NCBI GenBank assembly: GCA_963707125.1 | Contig: CAVPOU010000030.1 | Coordinates: forward strand, 1 to 64,000 | Length of the DNA stretch: 64,000 nucleotides | Source: CAVPDE01 sp963707125 | Lineage (GTDB): Bacteria; Desulfobacterota; DSM-4660; Desulfatiglandales; HGW-15 | Reading direction: 5' to 3' | Shown here: positions 18,105-26,719 of the stretch, one piece after another | Layout: each line of letters opens with the position of its first letter | Numbering within the stretch: the stretch's first letter is position 1 | Notes under the pieces: generated by a model | The model's input: only the letters and a program-made list of their open reading frames with translations | Databases searched by the model: none | What the model was told of the DNA's origin: nothing | Translations under genes and position numbers: made by a program

Positions 18105-18240
18105 TTCATGGATGCCTCATCGAAGGCTGCGATGTGTTCGACACGGTGCTGGAGACGGGCGATCGCGGTTCGTTCAACTCCTGGGGCCGTGACCTCTACT
18201 GGAGTGGCAAACACCGCGAGGTTTCCGAACCGGAGGTGAA
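18105..18240 (+). pseudogene. Fragment resembling a right-handed beta-helix protein
   Basis: One frame reads FDTVLETGDRGSFNSWGRDL then YWSGKHREV. The block G-x-FNSWGRDxYW is a motif I associate with secreted parallel beta-helix proteins. Both sides run into other sequence and the frame changes near 18130. Only a motif-level match. Confidence 0.3.
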
Positions 18241-18262
18241 GAAGGATCCCAAGCTACCCTAC

Positions 18263-18570
18263 CTGGACGCGGTGGAACCGATTATCCTTGACGCCCTGGA
18301 GTGGCTGGCAGCCATGTGCTATCATGTCCCGAACAAGGGGGAGCAGATGGTCAGGTATTATGGGTTTACAGCAATGTCTGTCGGGGTCAACGGAAGAAGG
18401 CAAATGAGGAAGGATTGGTGCCTTCCATCTTGCAGCCCGATGAATCATCCAAGGGGTACCGCAAGAACTGGGTAAGGTTTACCCGCCTGAGGGCTGATAC
18501 GAAAAATCTATGAAATCGATCCCCTGACGTGTCCTAAGTGCCATGGGCCGATGGCCGTCATCGCTTTCAA
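18263..18570 (+). pseudogene. IS91/IS801-type transposase C-terminal fragment
   Basis: Three frames together give DALEWLAAMCYHVPNKGEQM-VRYYG, then YSNVCRGQRKKANEEGLVPS, then GYRKNW, then DPLTCPKCHGPMAVIAF. This is the ordered C-terminal region of Y2 (IS91-like) transposases: HIPNxGEQMVRYYGxYSNxxRG ... CPKCxGxM. Frame changes lie near 18360 and 18480. Non-functional remnant. Confidence 0.6.
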
Positions 18571-18779
18571 CAAAGGCATGCCAAGCTTCCGGCACGTGTC
18601 GAAATCGTTACCGGCCCCCTTCCTATCCATGCGATAGGATGAATTGGGAAGTCTTAACCTGACGCTTTCCTGTTCTGGCAATCGACTTGAGTTGCTAACT
18701 ATAACCCTCACGGTTCCTTTTGACACCGACCGGCAGTGCCGCAGAGAAATATCCACACCGCCCTGGACTGGCTTTATCC

Positions 18780-18809
18780 TTGACACACAAGGCCAAATCT
18801 CCTTATACT
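18780..18809 (+). promoter_or_regulatory. Sigma-70-type promoter of the secreted propeller/PKD gene
   Basis: TTGACA (18780-18785), 18-bp spacer, TATACT (18804-18809), about 60 bp before ATG 18877. Its close resemblance to the promoter at 14246 suggests duplication and co-regulation of the two surface proteins. Confidence 0.65.
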
Positions 18810-18876
18810 CCCACCCATCTGAAGCAAGTTCTTATCACCTCACCCGCCAACATTTCTCCTGCGTCAGGAGGTACTC

Positions 18877-20865
18877 ATGAAGCCAACACGCAAGCGACGA
18901 ATCGCAAGGTTGGGAAATCTGCTGTCGGCTCTCTGTCTTGGGCTGCTTCTTATCGTGCTCGGGGCTGGAACGGCAAGATCCTTCACCACCGAGCTCGTCA
19001 GCGTTTCGCCCAGCGGGGGTGCCACCTTCCAGTGCGAGTATCCCGTTATCTCAGGCGATGGCTCGTCCGTGGCCTTCGCAACTCCCGCGGCCATCGTGCC
19101 GCCCGATTCGAATGGTGAAATGGACATCTTTGTCCGTGTCCTTCCGGGCGGTCCCACGACGAGGGCGAGTCTAACGGAGTACGAAGCGGAAGCCGATGGT
19201 TTCAGCGAGCACACGTCCATCTCATACACGGGCCGCTTCGTGGCCTTCACGTCCGCTGCCACCAACCTCGTGCCTGGCGATACCAATGGGAGGTGGGATA
19301 TCTTTGTCCGCGACCGTGACGGCGGGACGACAACCCGAGTGAGCGTCGGCGCGGGTGGAGCTCAGGCTGATCGCAGCAGCCTTTTTCCTTCCATTTCCGG
19401 AGATGGCAGACGGGTGGCCTTTCAATCCGCTGCGACCAATCTTATAACACCGCCCTATACGGGCGGGAAGACACAGATTTTTGTCCGCGACCGTGATTTC
19501 GATGGCAATGGCGTCTTCGATGAGACGGGACCGGGGAAAACCGTCACCACGCTCGTCAGCAAGTCATCAGGAGGTGTGGCAGGAGACGATCACAGTACCT
19601 ACGCCGCCATTTCAGGAAACGGCCGGTATGTCGTGTTTCAATCCCGTGCCAGGCTCGATCCTCTTGACACACAACCATATCCAGACGGACGCGAAGATGT
19701 TTACGTCCATGACCTTCAGAGCGGGACTACGATTCTGGCAAGTGTATCTTTTGGTGGAACCAAGGGGGACGGCGACAGTGGAGGCCCCTCCATCTCGGAT
19801 GACGGTAATGCCGTGGTCTTCGGGTCCAACTCTACCAACCTCGTGACCGGCGTGACCGGCGGGCAGATCTACTTGAGATTGATTGCTGGGGGAAACACCA
19901 CCCTGGTGAGCAGAAACACAACGAGCGGGACACAGGGAAACGACGTCAGCTTTGAACCCCGCATCTCACCCAACGGCCGGTACATCGCCTTCACCTCCGC
20001 TGCCACGAACCTGGTGGACGGCGATGGGAACGGGTCCTATGACGTCTTCGTATACAACCGCGATACCGACACCCTGACCCGAGCAAGTGTATCCTCGGCC
20101 GGGGTGGAGGGGAACAGCCACAGCCGACCGCCTAGCGTCTCCGACGATGGCAAGGTGGCTTTCGGCTCCTCCGCCAGTAACCTGGTGACCCCCACCACCG
20201 GGGGGCAAAGGAACATATTCGTCCACACACTAGGCGGTGGACCGGCGGGGCCAACGGCCGCCTTCACCGCCACCCCGACCACCGGAGCAGCCCCCCTCGG
20301 GGTGGGCTTCCGCGACGAATCTACGGGAGCCACAACCTGGTCGTGGGATTTTGGGGATGGGGGCACAAGTACTGTGCAGAACCCGTATCACGTCTACAGC
20401 AACCCTGGAAACTACACCGTCAAACTCACCGTCACCGGGCCCGGCGGCTCCGACGAGGCGATCACGAACAACTATATCAAGATACCCTTCAAGGTCGCGC
20501 CCAGTCCCCTGGATTTCGGGGTCGTCCGCATCGGCTCCTCGAAGACCCTGCCGCTCGAGATCACGAACCACACCTCCGCGACGGTCAACGTGACCGGACT
20601 TTCCGCCCCACCGGTCTACGGGCAGAACGCTTACCAGATCGTCACGCCTCCCTCCCTCCCTTACCACCTTCAACCGAACGCAGGAAACAAATTGACGCTC
20701 CAGATCCGGTTCCAACCGCCGGACATCTCCATCTGGAGCGGCACGCTCGAGGTCTCCACGGACTCCTCGACGACGCCAGAATTCGAGGTGCGCCTGATGG
20801 GTTCCGGAGAGCGGGCGGGGGCGAGGGCGTTGCCTTGGCTCGCCCCGCTGCTGTTGGAGGAGTAG
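18877..20865 (+). CDS. Secreted beta-propeller / PKD / choice-of-anchor-D-like protein, 662 aa
   Basis: Start ATG 18877 has GTCAGGAGG 7 nt upstream. The signal peptide covers residues 1-35 (basic KPTRKRR, then LLSALCLGLLLIVLGAGTA). Residues about 40-450 hold TolB/WD40-like repeats with VAFTSAATNLVPGDTNG, DIFVRDRDGGTTTRVS and SxSGDGRxVAFxS. A PKD domain follows (about 455-540; ATTWSWDFGDGGTSTVQNPY), then an Ig-like domain (about 545-650) with SPLDFGVVRIGSSKTLPLEI, typical of choice-of-anchor-D/ASPM-SPD-2 modules. A short GARALPWLAPLLLEE end gives no sorting tail. It is probably extracellular or cell-surface and adhesive or binding; the ligand is unknown. Intact, unlike the sister SBBP gene. 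Confidence 0.85.
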   Translation: MKPTRKRRIARLGNLLSALCLGLLLIVLGAGTARSFTTELVSVSPSGGATFQCEYPVISGDGSSVAFATPAAIVPPDSNGEMDIFVRVLPGGPTTRASLTEYEAEADGFSEHTSISYTGRFVAFTSAATNLVPGDTNGRWDIFVRDRDGGTTTRVSVGAGGAQADRSSLFPSISGDGRRVAFQSAATNLITPPYTGGKTQIFVRDRDFDGNGVFDETGPGKTVTTLVSKSSGGVAGDDHSTYAAISGNGRYVVFQSRARLDPLDTQPYPDGREDVYVHDLQSGTTILASVSFGGTKGDGDSGGPSISDDGNAVVFGSNSTNLVTGVTGGQIYLRLIAGGNTTLVSRNTTSGTQGNDVSFEPRISPNGRYIAFTSAATNLVDGDGNGSYDVFVYNRDTDTLTRASVSSAGVEGNSHSRPPSVSDDGKVAFGSSASNLVTPTTGGQRNIFVHTLGGGPAGPTAAFTATPTTGAAPLGVGFRDESTGATTWSWDFGDGGTSTVQNPYHVYSNPGNYTVKLTVTGPGGSDEAITNNYIKIPFKVAPSPLDFGVVRIGSSKTLPLEITNHTSATVNVTGLSAPPVYGQNAYQIVTPPSLPYHLQPNAGNKLTLQIRFQPPDISIWSGTLEVSTDSSTTPEFEVRLMGSGERAGARALPWLAPLLLEE

Positions 20866-21027
20866 CGCACCGGATAGGAGATGCGCAGAGGGATCGTCAC
20901 CAGGCGGACTTCAGCGGGCTTGGCCTCAACCGGATATCGGAGATGTTACCGAGCACTTCATGACCTACACCCGGCTTGCCGGATAAGCTCCAAGGGGAGG
21001 GATGCCCTGTCGGGATCGGGCGGGGGA

Positions 21028-21380
21028 TCACGTTCGGCCGTTCCCCTTGAGGTTCTCGAGAATTTTGTCGGAGAGGAACCTGCGGTCGTCGTCGGGCATG
21101 TAAAGGAACTCAACGCCGACGCCGTGGAGAAGGGTCTGAGGGTCCCCGTTGAATGTGGTGAACCATATCTGCCTGGCGGTTACGGTGAGAAAGGGCCTGC
21201 GCTCCGGGGCTTGAGGATAAGGCGGAAGGAGTCGGCGAGCTCCGGTTTCTCCCAGGGGCGAATGAGGGCGCCATTCAGGCTGATATCCAGCGTCTGGCCG
21301 AAGATGTGGCCGTTGGCGGCGAGGAGCACCACCGGCCACCTGACCTTCGCCCGCGGCTGTCGCCGGTGTTCGGATTCCAT
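21028..21380 (-). pseudogene. PilZ-domain protein with a frameshift
   Basis: From ATG 21380 it reads MESEHRRQPRAKVRWPVVLL with the RxxxR-type c-di-GMP motif region and DISLNGALI (the (D/N)xSxxG motif). The frame closes at 21180 after SAGPFSP. The C-terminal half (FLTVTARQIWF ... GVGVEFLYMPDDDRRFLSDK) lies in the next frame to 21028. A single-base change near 21190 would restore about 117 residues, a normal single-domain PilZ length. HU follows divergently spaced 11 bp upstream on the same strand. Confidence 0.7.
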
Positions 21381-21391
21381 ATCTGGAGCAC

Positions 21392-21673
21392 TTAGGCCTT
21401 GTTGTTGAGGCGCTTTTTCAGCTCCCGACCCATCTTGAAGACCGGGAGCTTTTTCTCCTCCACGTCGATGCGCTCGCCGGTCTTGGGGTTCCGGCCGCGA
21501 TAGGGGCGGTAGCCTTTCACCTTGAACATGGCGAACCCGCGGATCTCTATCCGCCCCTGTTCCTCCAGGGCATCGGCCATGCTGGAGAAGACGGTGTCGA
21601 CGCAGACCTTCGCGTCTTTCTTGGTCATGCCGAATCTATTGACCAGATCCCACATAAGCTGGCTCTTGTGCAT
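21392..21673 (-). CDS. HU/IHF-family DNA-binding protein
   Basis: A 93-residue nucleoid protein. It has MHKSQLMWDLVNRFGMTKKD, the dimerisation helix region, and the DNA-binding arm EIRGFAMFKVKGYRPYRGRN-PKTGER with the conserved GRNPxTGE tip, then LPVFKMGRELKKRLN. Full length for HU/IHF. Start ATG 21673. The PilZ gene lies 11 bp downstream, so they may be co-transcribed. Whether it acts as HU or IHF cannot be told. Confidence 0.9.
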   Translation of the reverse strand: MHKSQLMWDLVNRFGMTKKDAKVCVDTVFSSMADALEEQGRIEIRGFAMFKVKGYRPYRGRNPKTGERIDVEEKKLPVFKMGRELKKRLNNKA

Positions 21674-22587
21674 GGTCTGACCTCCACGGTGATCCAGCGC
21701 CGGTGCTGGTCCTGCAGCACCCCGCGAGGCTTACTCCTCAAGGATTCCACCGCCTCTTCCTGTCTGCAAACCCAGGACAAACACCTCGGTCTATGGGAGC
21801 TCACGCCCAGGCCCCCACCCCGGATGGCCAAGACGCAGACCCTTCACACCGTGCCCCATATCGATTATTCGGACTCGCAGGTCCCCCCTTCCGATAGCGG
21901 CCCTTATCCCCTCACCTTGATGTAAAACAGCCGATGTGTCTTTGAGGCATAGAAGCGTATTACTCCGCCATCCTTTTCAAACGATGTTATGACTTGAGTT
22001 GCCAGTCCATTGCCTCTTAGACCGCTCAAAACTCGCAACATAACGATACGTAGTGTGTCGTGGAGGGGGTGTGAAGCTTACATTTCGCATTCTTCACTTA
22101 GAGAGTTAATGGGTGCCATCGCGCTCTTGCCCAGGAGTTGAGATATCTTGCCAGGGACGGGCAATATCATGAACTTCAGAATTGTTGGATATAACTTACC
22201 GATCATAGCAAGACCCAAACCTGAGATGAGAGAAAAATACACCCTCGAAATGACGAGATTTGAATCCTGAGGTATCTTGCCAATCTCCCTGCCCCGGGCG
22301 GTCCAGCCTCGTTGCAGATATCCATCTGAAATATTCACTCGCCTTCGCCAGCATGCCCCGTGTGGAAGCACGGGGAGGATCGGCCTTCGCCAAAGGCTTC
22401 GGCCCGATAAAATGGCGACAGGCGACCGCGGCGTAGCCCGTAGGGCGAAGACGGGTGGCTTCGGCGTAGTTCCGCTTGGCTTCGCCACAGATGCCCCGCG
22501 CGGGAGCGCGGGGAGCTTCACTCATACGGGATGTCAGGGTTTTTGGGGGGACCGTCTGTCTGATAGACGAGGGGGATTCAGCGATGG
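21674..22587 (+). other. Long non-coding stretch with two related hairpins
   Basis: No convincing gene. A 45-codon minus-strand frame (22041-21904, ending FYASKTHRLFYIKVRG) lacks a ribosome binding site. Two similar hairpin units occur: ATGCCCCGTG-TGGAAG-CACGGGG (22353-22375) and ATGCCCCGCG-CGGGAG-CGCGGGG (22491-22513), 138 bp apart in the same orientation, each followed by AG..TC. They look like copies of a dispersed palindrome. Confidence 0.5.
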
Positions 22588-22616
22588 TTGACATTGCGGT
22601 CACGATTGCGTACACT
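22588..22616 (+). promoter_or_regulatory. Sigma-70-type promoter of the toxin-antitoxin pair
   Basis: TTGACA (22588-22593), 17-bp spacer, TACACT (22611-22616), 41 bp before the antitoxin ATG. No operator palindrome was identified with certainty, although Phd-type antitoxins usually repress their own promoter. Confidence 0.6.
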
Positions 22617-22656
22617 AATGATGCTTTTAATGAGCACTATGCCGGGAGGAATAAAG

Positions 22657-22947
22657 ATGAAGTTCATCACGATCCGAGATCTGCGGGGCAATACGGCGCG
22701 TATCCGCAAGGATCTCGAAGCGGAGGGCGAAGTGGTGATCACCGCGAACGGTCGCCCGTTCGCAGTCATGACTCGGGTGGAACCGGACAAGCTGGAAGAG
22801 GAGATTCTTGCCATCCGCCGCGCCCGATCGCGCGCGGCACTCAGTCGCATTCGGGTGAAGGCCAAGGCGGAAGGGCTGGACCGTCTGACGATGGAGCAGA
22901 TCGATGCCATCATTGCGGAAGTGCGGCGTGAAAGGCGCGACAAATGA
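22657..22947 (+). CDS. Type II antitoxin, Phd/YefM-like
   Basis: A 96-residue protein starting at ATG 22657, chosen because GGGAGGA lies 7 nt upstream; earlier in-frame starts lie across the promoter. The N-terminal half (MKFITIRDLRGNTARIRKDL ... EGEVVITANGRPFAVM) is the standard Phd/YefM DNA-binding fold. The charged C-terminal part (EEEILAIRRARSRAALSRIR) would wrap the toxin. It neutralises the adjacent PIN toxin and probably autoregulates the operon. The ATG of the toxin overlaps its stop. Confidence 0.85.
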   Translation: MKFITIRDLRGNTARIRKDLEAEGEVVITANGRPFAVMTRVEPDKLEEEILAIRRARSRAALSRIRVKAKAEGLDRLTMEQIDAIIAEVRRERRDK

Positions 22948-23351
22948 AGGTTGTCCTGGACACAAATGTGATCGTGTCCGCAGTTCTGACGGCCCAAGGG
23001 GTCTGTGCCCAGATCCTTGATATGCTCGCTGACGCTGTGTTCGGAATCTATGTGGACGACCGGATTCTTGCGGAATACAACAGTGTCCTGCGCCGTCCCC
23101 ACCTCCACCTTATCCCCGACGATACCGCTGAAGTGATGGAATTGATTCGTTCCGTCGCCGAACCAGTCGGCCCTGTTCCGCTTCCCGCTCAACTCCCTGA
23201 TCCCGGGGAAATGCCTTTCCTGGAAGTCGCAGCTTCAGCGGGTGCCATCTTGGTCACCGGCAACACGCGCCACTATCCGAAACGTTCACGCGTCGGAGTC
23301 ACTGTCCTCAGTCCCAGGGAATTCATAGAGCTTCTGCGGCGTTCCCCGTGA
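22944..23351 (+). CDS. Type II toxin, PIN-domain ribonuclease
   Basis: A 135-residue PIN-family toxin, a metal-dependent RNase. The acidic active site is visible as VVLDTNVIVSAVL (Asp at residue 5), EYNSVLRRP (Glu at about 47) and the late acidic/VTGNTRHYP block; in many PIN toxins the last motif is VTxDxxF/D, here TGN, as in the VapC-like PIN_3 branch. It overlaps the antitoxin by 4 nt (ATGA), the usual coupled arrangement. The target RNA is not predictable. Confidence 0.85.
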   Translation: MKVVLDTNVIVSAVLTAQGVCAQILDMLADAVFGIYVDDRILAEYNSVLRRPHLHLIPDDTAEVMELIRSVAEPVGPVPLPAQLPDPGEMPFLEVAASAGAILVTGNTRHYPKRSRVGVTVLSPREFIELLRRSP

Positions 23352-23374
23352 TGCTCCGCCTTTCGCCTCGCCCA

Positions 23375-26300
23375 TCAAAACCTCACCACCACTTCTGCAG
23401 GGCATTCCCTGCATGTGAAAGTGTCGGTCGTGAACTCGGTCAGTGCCCGGCCGTTGACCTCGACCTGCCGGATGGGGCGGGGCAGGGGCGGTTTTACAAC
23501 GATACCACCCGGCGGCAATACTAGATTACCCTCAAGTTTCAAACGGAGGGTGCCTTTTCCTTTGAGTCGCAGAGAGTAAGAGAGGTTCCCGTGATAGGTA
23601 GGCAAGTTCTTAACCCCCACGGTAGAACCGTCGGACAACCACTCCTCCGCCACTCCGGCGGCGATGACAAGAGATTCATCCTCTTCCCGCTCGTAAGCAA
23701 ACATAGTGCACATCGCCAGGATGTACTCAGCGCTGATCCAGGTGTGGGGCAGATCACCGATGAAGCTGGGGCCTGAAGGGTCACGCCAGGAGATCTCCGG
23801 CCACTGATTCCACACCGGGATGCGCCGGTCAGCGAGCATGAATTCCAACACCTCCAATGCGTCACGTCGTCTGCCGAGCCTCACCAGGGCGCCGATGATG
23901 CGGATTTCATAAGCACTGTAATTGTTCCAGGCCACTGCTTCGTCCCTGCGCTTGCGGAAGCCCTCCATGTATTTGTCAAAGGTCTTCTGAATTTCGGCGG
24001 GGGGCAGAAGATGTAACTGGTCCAGCAGATTAACTGCGACAGATGTGGCCGTCGGATCGAAATCACCGAATTCCACGGACCCCGGCACAAAATCGATTTT
24101 ATGCCGCGCGATGGTAGCCCTGAGAGACGCTGCGACATCCTCGGAAAAGGAACCCCGCATGGAAGCGAGGCGCGCCGCCTCTTTCGCATCCCCCAACACT
24201 TTCGCCATGAGAGAGGCATCCCTCAGACCCCTGATGCCCCAGAAGTCATCCCAGTAGGCGTGGACCGGGTGGGCCATGTACCCTTCGTGGCTCATGGATT
24301 CGGGCAGAAGGCCATAGCAGGCCTGTTTTTCACCGCTTTTATATTCCTTTGTGAGTCGTTTGCTGCGCAAGCCTTCCATATAAGCCAGGGCCTTGGCCAC
24401 AGCCGGCTGCATTTCCGCGAGAAACGCTTTGTCACCCGTGAACCGGAAATACTCCACGACCGCGTAGATGAATTCGCCGTAGGCATCGAATTCCGGCAGC
24501 CACTCTGTGCCTTCTCGATCTGCACAGTCGGGGATGTTCCCGTCATCCGACTGAAATCCTGCATACCAGCGAATGAAATCCCTAATCGCGTTGGGATAAC
24601 CCGCCCGCAGCAAGGCAGCGCCCATGATGGCTCCGTCCCTGATCCAGGAACGGTTGTAGCGGCGGGGCCCCGGGTGCAGTGCAGGGCCGTCGCGGTTGAT
24701 CAGGATGTGGGCGGCCGCTGTCCTGAAGGTGTCGGCCATGGCCTGCATCTGCGGCGGCACCTGAATTTCGACGGCGCCAAGCTTTGCTTTCCACTCCCGG
24801 ACCGCGCGAGCGAACTTCTTAGAAGCTGGACTTCGTCGCAGCGAGGCCCCGGCTGAACGGTGGGCCCCGGTCTCGACTTTGCCGAAGGGAATTGCGAGAT
24901 AAACCTCTCCGGTGGAGCCCGGCGCCAGGTCCAGGTCAAAGCGCAAGGCACCGGAGGCGTAGCCGAACTCATCAAGGACTGCCGTCTCAAGAGGCAGCTC
25001 GCCCATGGGGAGATGCTTGGTCACCCCTCCTGAATCGAAGGCTGCTGCACCGAAGCCGCTCGGCGCAGTGAGAGGAATCACGGGCTTGTTTCCATTGACC
25101 CAGGCCGTGCCCCTGGAGAACCGCAGTTCGCGGATCGGGGTGACACCGCCGAAAGCCCTCCAGTTCTGCCAGGTCGGGGTGACCTGGAAAGGCCGAAGCA
25201 CAGTGAAAAGGCGAAGCGATTGCGTTTGCTTTCCCGTGTTCAGGATGCGGTACCCAAGGTACAGAACGGGGGCCCCCGCCTTACCAGTCGCTAACGCCGT
25301 GATCGTCATGGTGAAGCGGTCGGTTCGCCATTCAGAGGAGGGAAGGGGTAGATACCCATTTATCAATTTCTGGGTCAGATCCACATCCGCCCATGTGAAG
25401 AGCTTGGCGTCCGCATAGACGAACGGCTCAATGGAAAAGGAGCCCTTGTCAACCTCCACCATGCCCTCCTCGTTCATCAGGGCTTGGGTGTCTGACTCAC
25501 CGGTTCCCACGGGAGTCCAATAGGTCTGCCGGCCGATGAGGTACTTTGGATAGAGCCCAGGGGTGGCTTCCCGGGCGATGTTTTGGAAGAAGTGGTTTAT
25601 GGTGCGGGAGAAGTCAAAAGGTTTGACCTCGATGTTTCGAATGGCAAACCCGCGGCCTTCCACACTCTGATGGAGATTGAGCCGGATGTATCGCGAGATG
25701 GTCTGGGGGAGGTAAAGGTAGCTTCGCTCGGCGTCCCCCTGGCTCGTGGCATAGGCGGTGATCCATTCGGCACCGTCGAGCGATACCTGAACATCAAACT
25801 CCCGCGCCTGGAACCCCTTCTCCCAGTCAATGACCAGCCCCCCGTATTCCCTTTCCTGCTGGAAGTCGATGAGGAGCCACTGGGGCTCATCCGTCGGCTC
25901 GCTTTGCCAGGTGGAGGTCTCGGAGGTCGTCATCGCGTTTTGCGGGTCGTGGCGAGGAAGAGCACTGGAGGCATGCACAACGGGGGTCAAGCGGTAGGTG
26001 TCATCGCGAAACCAAAGGCCGTCGAACCAAACCGTGCCTTTTCCGCCCGGACCCGCTGCGATCACCAGTTCAATGGCCGCCACATTGGTGGGCGGCCCTC
26101 CTCCCAATGGTCCCCAGCCGAAAACGATCTGGCTGCTCCGAAGGTGCAAGGGGTCCCACTCTTCATGGAAGTCAAAGGCTTCGACCCGATAACGCCACAC
26201 GTTCTGATTGGTTTCGTCTACCAGCTTGAATTCGAATATATTGGCCGGAGCGCTGCCGCGGATGTTGAACCCAAAGGAATAGGTTTCGGGGATCTCGAGG

Positions 26301-26473
26301 GGGAATGCCTTTCGGGCGACCACGAAGCCTCCGCCCCCTCGGAAGTCGAAATCCAGGCGCATGGCGCTGCCCTGGAGCCCCAGGTCCCGGCTAATATGGA
26401 GTTGAGCCTGTCCGGAGGCGATCGCCGTCCAGTTCGAGAGATCTTCAAAGTCGTCCAGGATCTTGTCGTCCAT
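23375..26473 (-). CDS. Very large cytoplasmic six-hairpin glycosidase-like protein with N-terminal carbohydrate-binding-type modules
   Basis: ATG 26473 gives 1032 residues; a TTG five codons upstream is the alternative. No signal peptide, so probably cytoplasmic. Residues about 1-170 are a beta-sandwich (DDFEDLSNWTAIASGQAQLH ... FDGLWFRDDTYRL). Residues about 180-290 form an F5/8C-discoidin-like module (WQSEPTDEPQWLLIDFQQER). The catalytic-looking (alpha/alpha)6 part lies after about 600: NRSWIRDGAIMGAALLRAG, DDGNIPDCADREG, EFDAYGEFIYAVVEYF, PEISWRDPSGPSFIGDLPHT. Acidic residues in these blocks resemble glucoamylase/GH63-like enzymes. Substrate unknown. It ends 24 bp from the PIN toxin on the opposite strand; a second glycosidase-like gene lies upstream. 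Confidence 0.75.
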   Translation of the reverse strand: MDDKILDDFEDLSNWTAIASGQAQLHISRDLGLQGSAMRLDFDFRGGGGFVVARKAFPLEIPETYSFGFNIRGSAPANIFEFKLVDETNQNVWRYRVEAFDFHEEWDPLHLRSSQIVFGWGPLGGGPPTNVAAIELVIAAGPGGKGTVWFDGLWFRDDTYRLTPVVHASSALPRHDPQNAMTTSETSTWQSEPTDEPQWLLIDFQQEREYGGLVIDWEKGFQAREFDVQVSLDGAEWITAYATSQGDAERSYLYLPQTISRYIRLNLHQSVEGRGFAIRNIEVKPFDFSRTINHFFQNIAREATPGLYPKYLIGRQTYWTPVGTGESDTQALMNEEGMVEVDKGSFSIEPFVYADAKLFTWADVDLTQKLINGYLPLPSSEWRTDRFTMTITALATGKAGAPVLYLGYRILNTGKQTQSLRLFTVLRPFQVTPTWQNWRAFGGVTPIRELRFSRGTAWVNGNKPVIPLTAPSGFGAAAFDSGGVTKHLPMGELPLETAVLDEFGYASGALRFDLDLAPGSTGEVYLAIPFGKVETGAHRSAGASLRRSPASKKFARAVREWKAKLGAVEIQVPPQMQAMADTFRTAAAHILINRDGPALHPGPRRYNRSWIRDGAIMGAALLRAGYPNAIRDFIRWYAGFQSDDGNIPDCADREGTEWLPEFDAYGEFIYAVVEYFRFTGDKAFLAEMQPAVAKALAYMEGLRSKRLTKEYKSGEKQACYGLLPESMSHEGYMAHPVHAYWDDFWGIRGLRDASLMAKVLGDAKEAARLASMRGSFSEDVAASLRATIARHKIDFVPGSVEFGDFDPTATSVAVNLLDQLHLLPPAEIQKTFDKYMEGFRKRRDEAVAWNNYSAYEIRIIGALVRLGRRRDALEVLEFMLADRRIPVWNQWPEISWRDPSGPSFIGDLPHTWISAEYILAMCTMFAYEREEDESLVIAAGVAEEWLSDGSTVGVKNLPTYHGNLSYSLRLKGKGTLRLKLEGNLVLPPGGIVVKPPLPRPIRQVEVNGRALTEFTTDTFTCRECPAEVVVRF

Positions 26474-26514
26474 AATTGCGGTCTCCAAGAAGCTTACTGA
26501 AGCCTTTTTTCTCT

Positions 26515-26680
26515 ACCCAAATCCGAATATCGAAATCCGAAACTCGAAACAAATTCAAAGCACAAATGCTCCAATGTTCAAAACCGAAATCCAGCCGCCT
26601 GCGGTTTTGGTCATTCGAATTTGGGTCATTAGGTATTGTTTCGGATTTCGTGCTTCGGATTTCGAATTTCTGACCTTCCT
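26515..26680. repeat. Imperfect long inverted repeat (CGAAATCCGAAAC family)
   Basis: CGAAATCCGAAAC on the left is mirrored by GTTTCGGATTTCG on the right, with further complementary pieces (ATTCGAATTTGGG, CGGATTTCGAATTT) around a loop containing AATCCAGCCGCCTGCGGTTTTGG. Such AT-rich TTCG-type hairpins recur between genes in many uncultured bacteria. It fills the gap between the two glycosidase-like genes. Confidence 0.6.
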
Positions 26681-26719
26681 GCCACTTGTTCTAAAAGTCA
26701 CGAAAGCGCATTTATCGCG

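Noticed and set aside
18780..18785. Extra TTGACA at 18720 as an alternative -35
   Set aside because: No acceptable -10 at 16-18 bp, whereas the box at 18780 has TATACT at 18 bp and a sister promoter at 14246.
22352..22516. CRISPR-like repeats (ATGCCCCGTGTGGAAGCACGGGG and ATGCCCCGCGCGGGAGCGCGGGG)
   Set aside because: Only two units, 138 bp apart, with imperfect identity and no further copies or cas genes. They are dispersed hairpins, not an array.
22078..22521. Open frame on the minus strand (147 codons)
   Set aside because: No ribosome binding site and no family features, and it runs through the hairpin units. Treated as non-coding.
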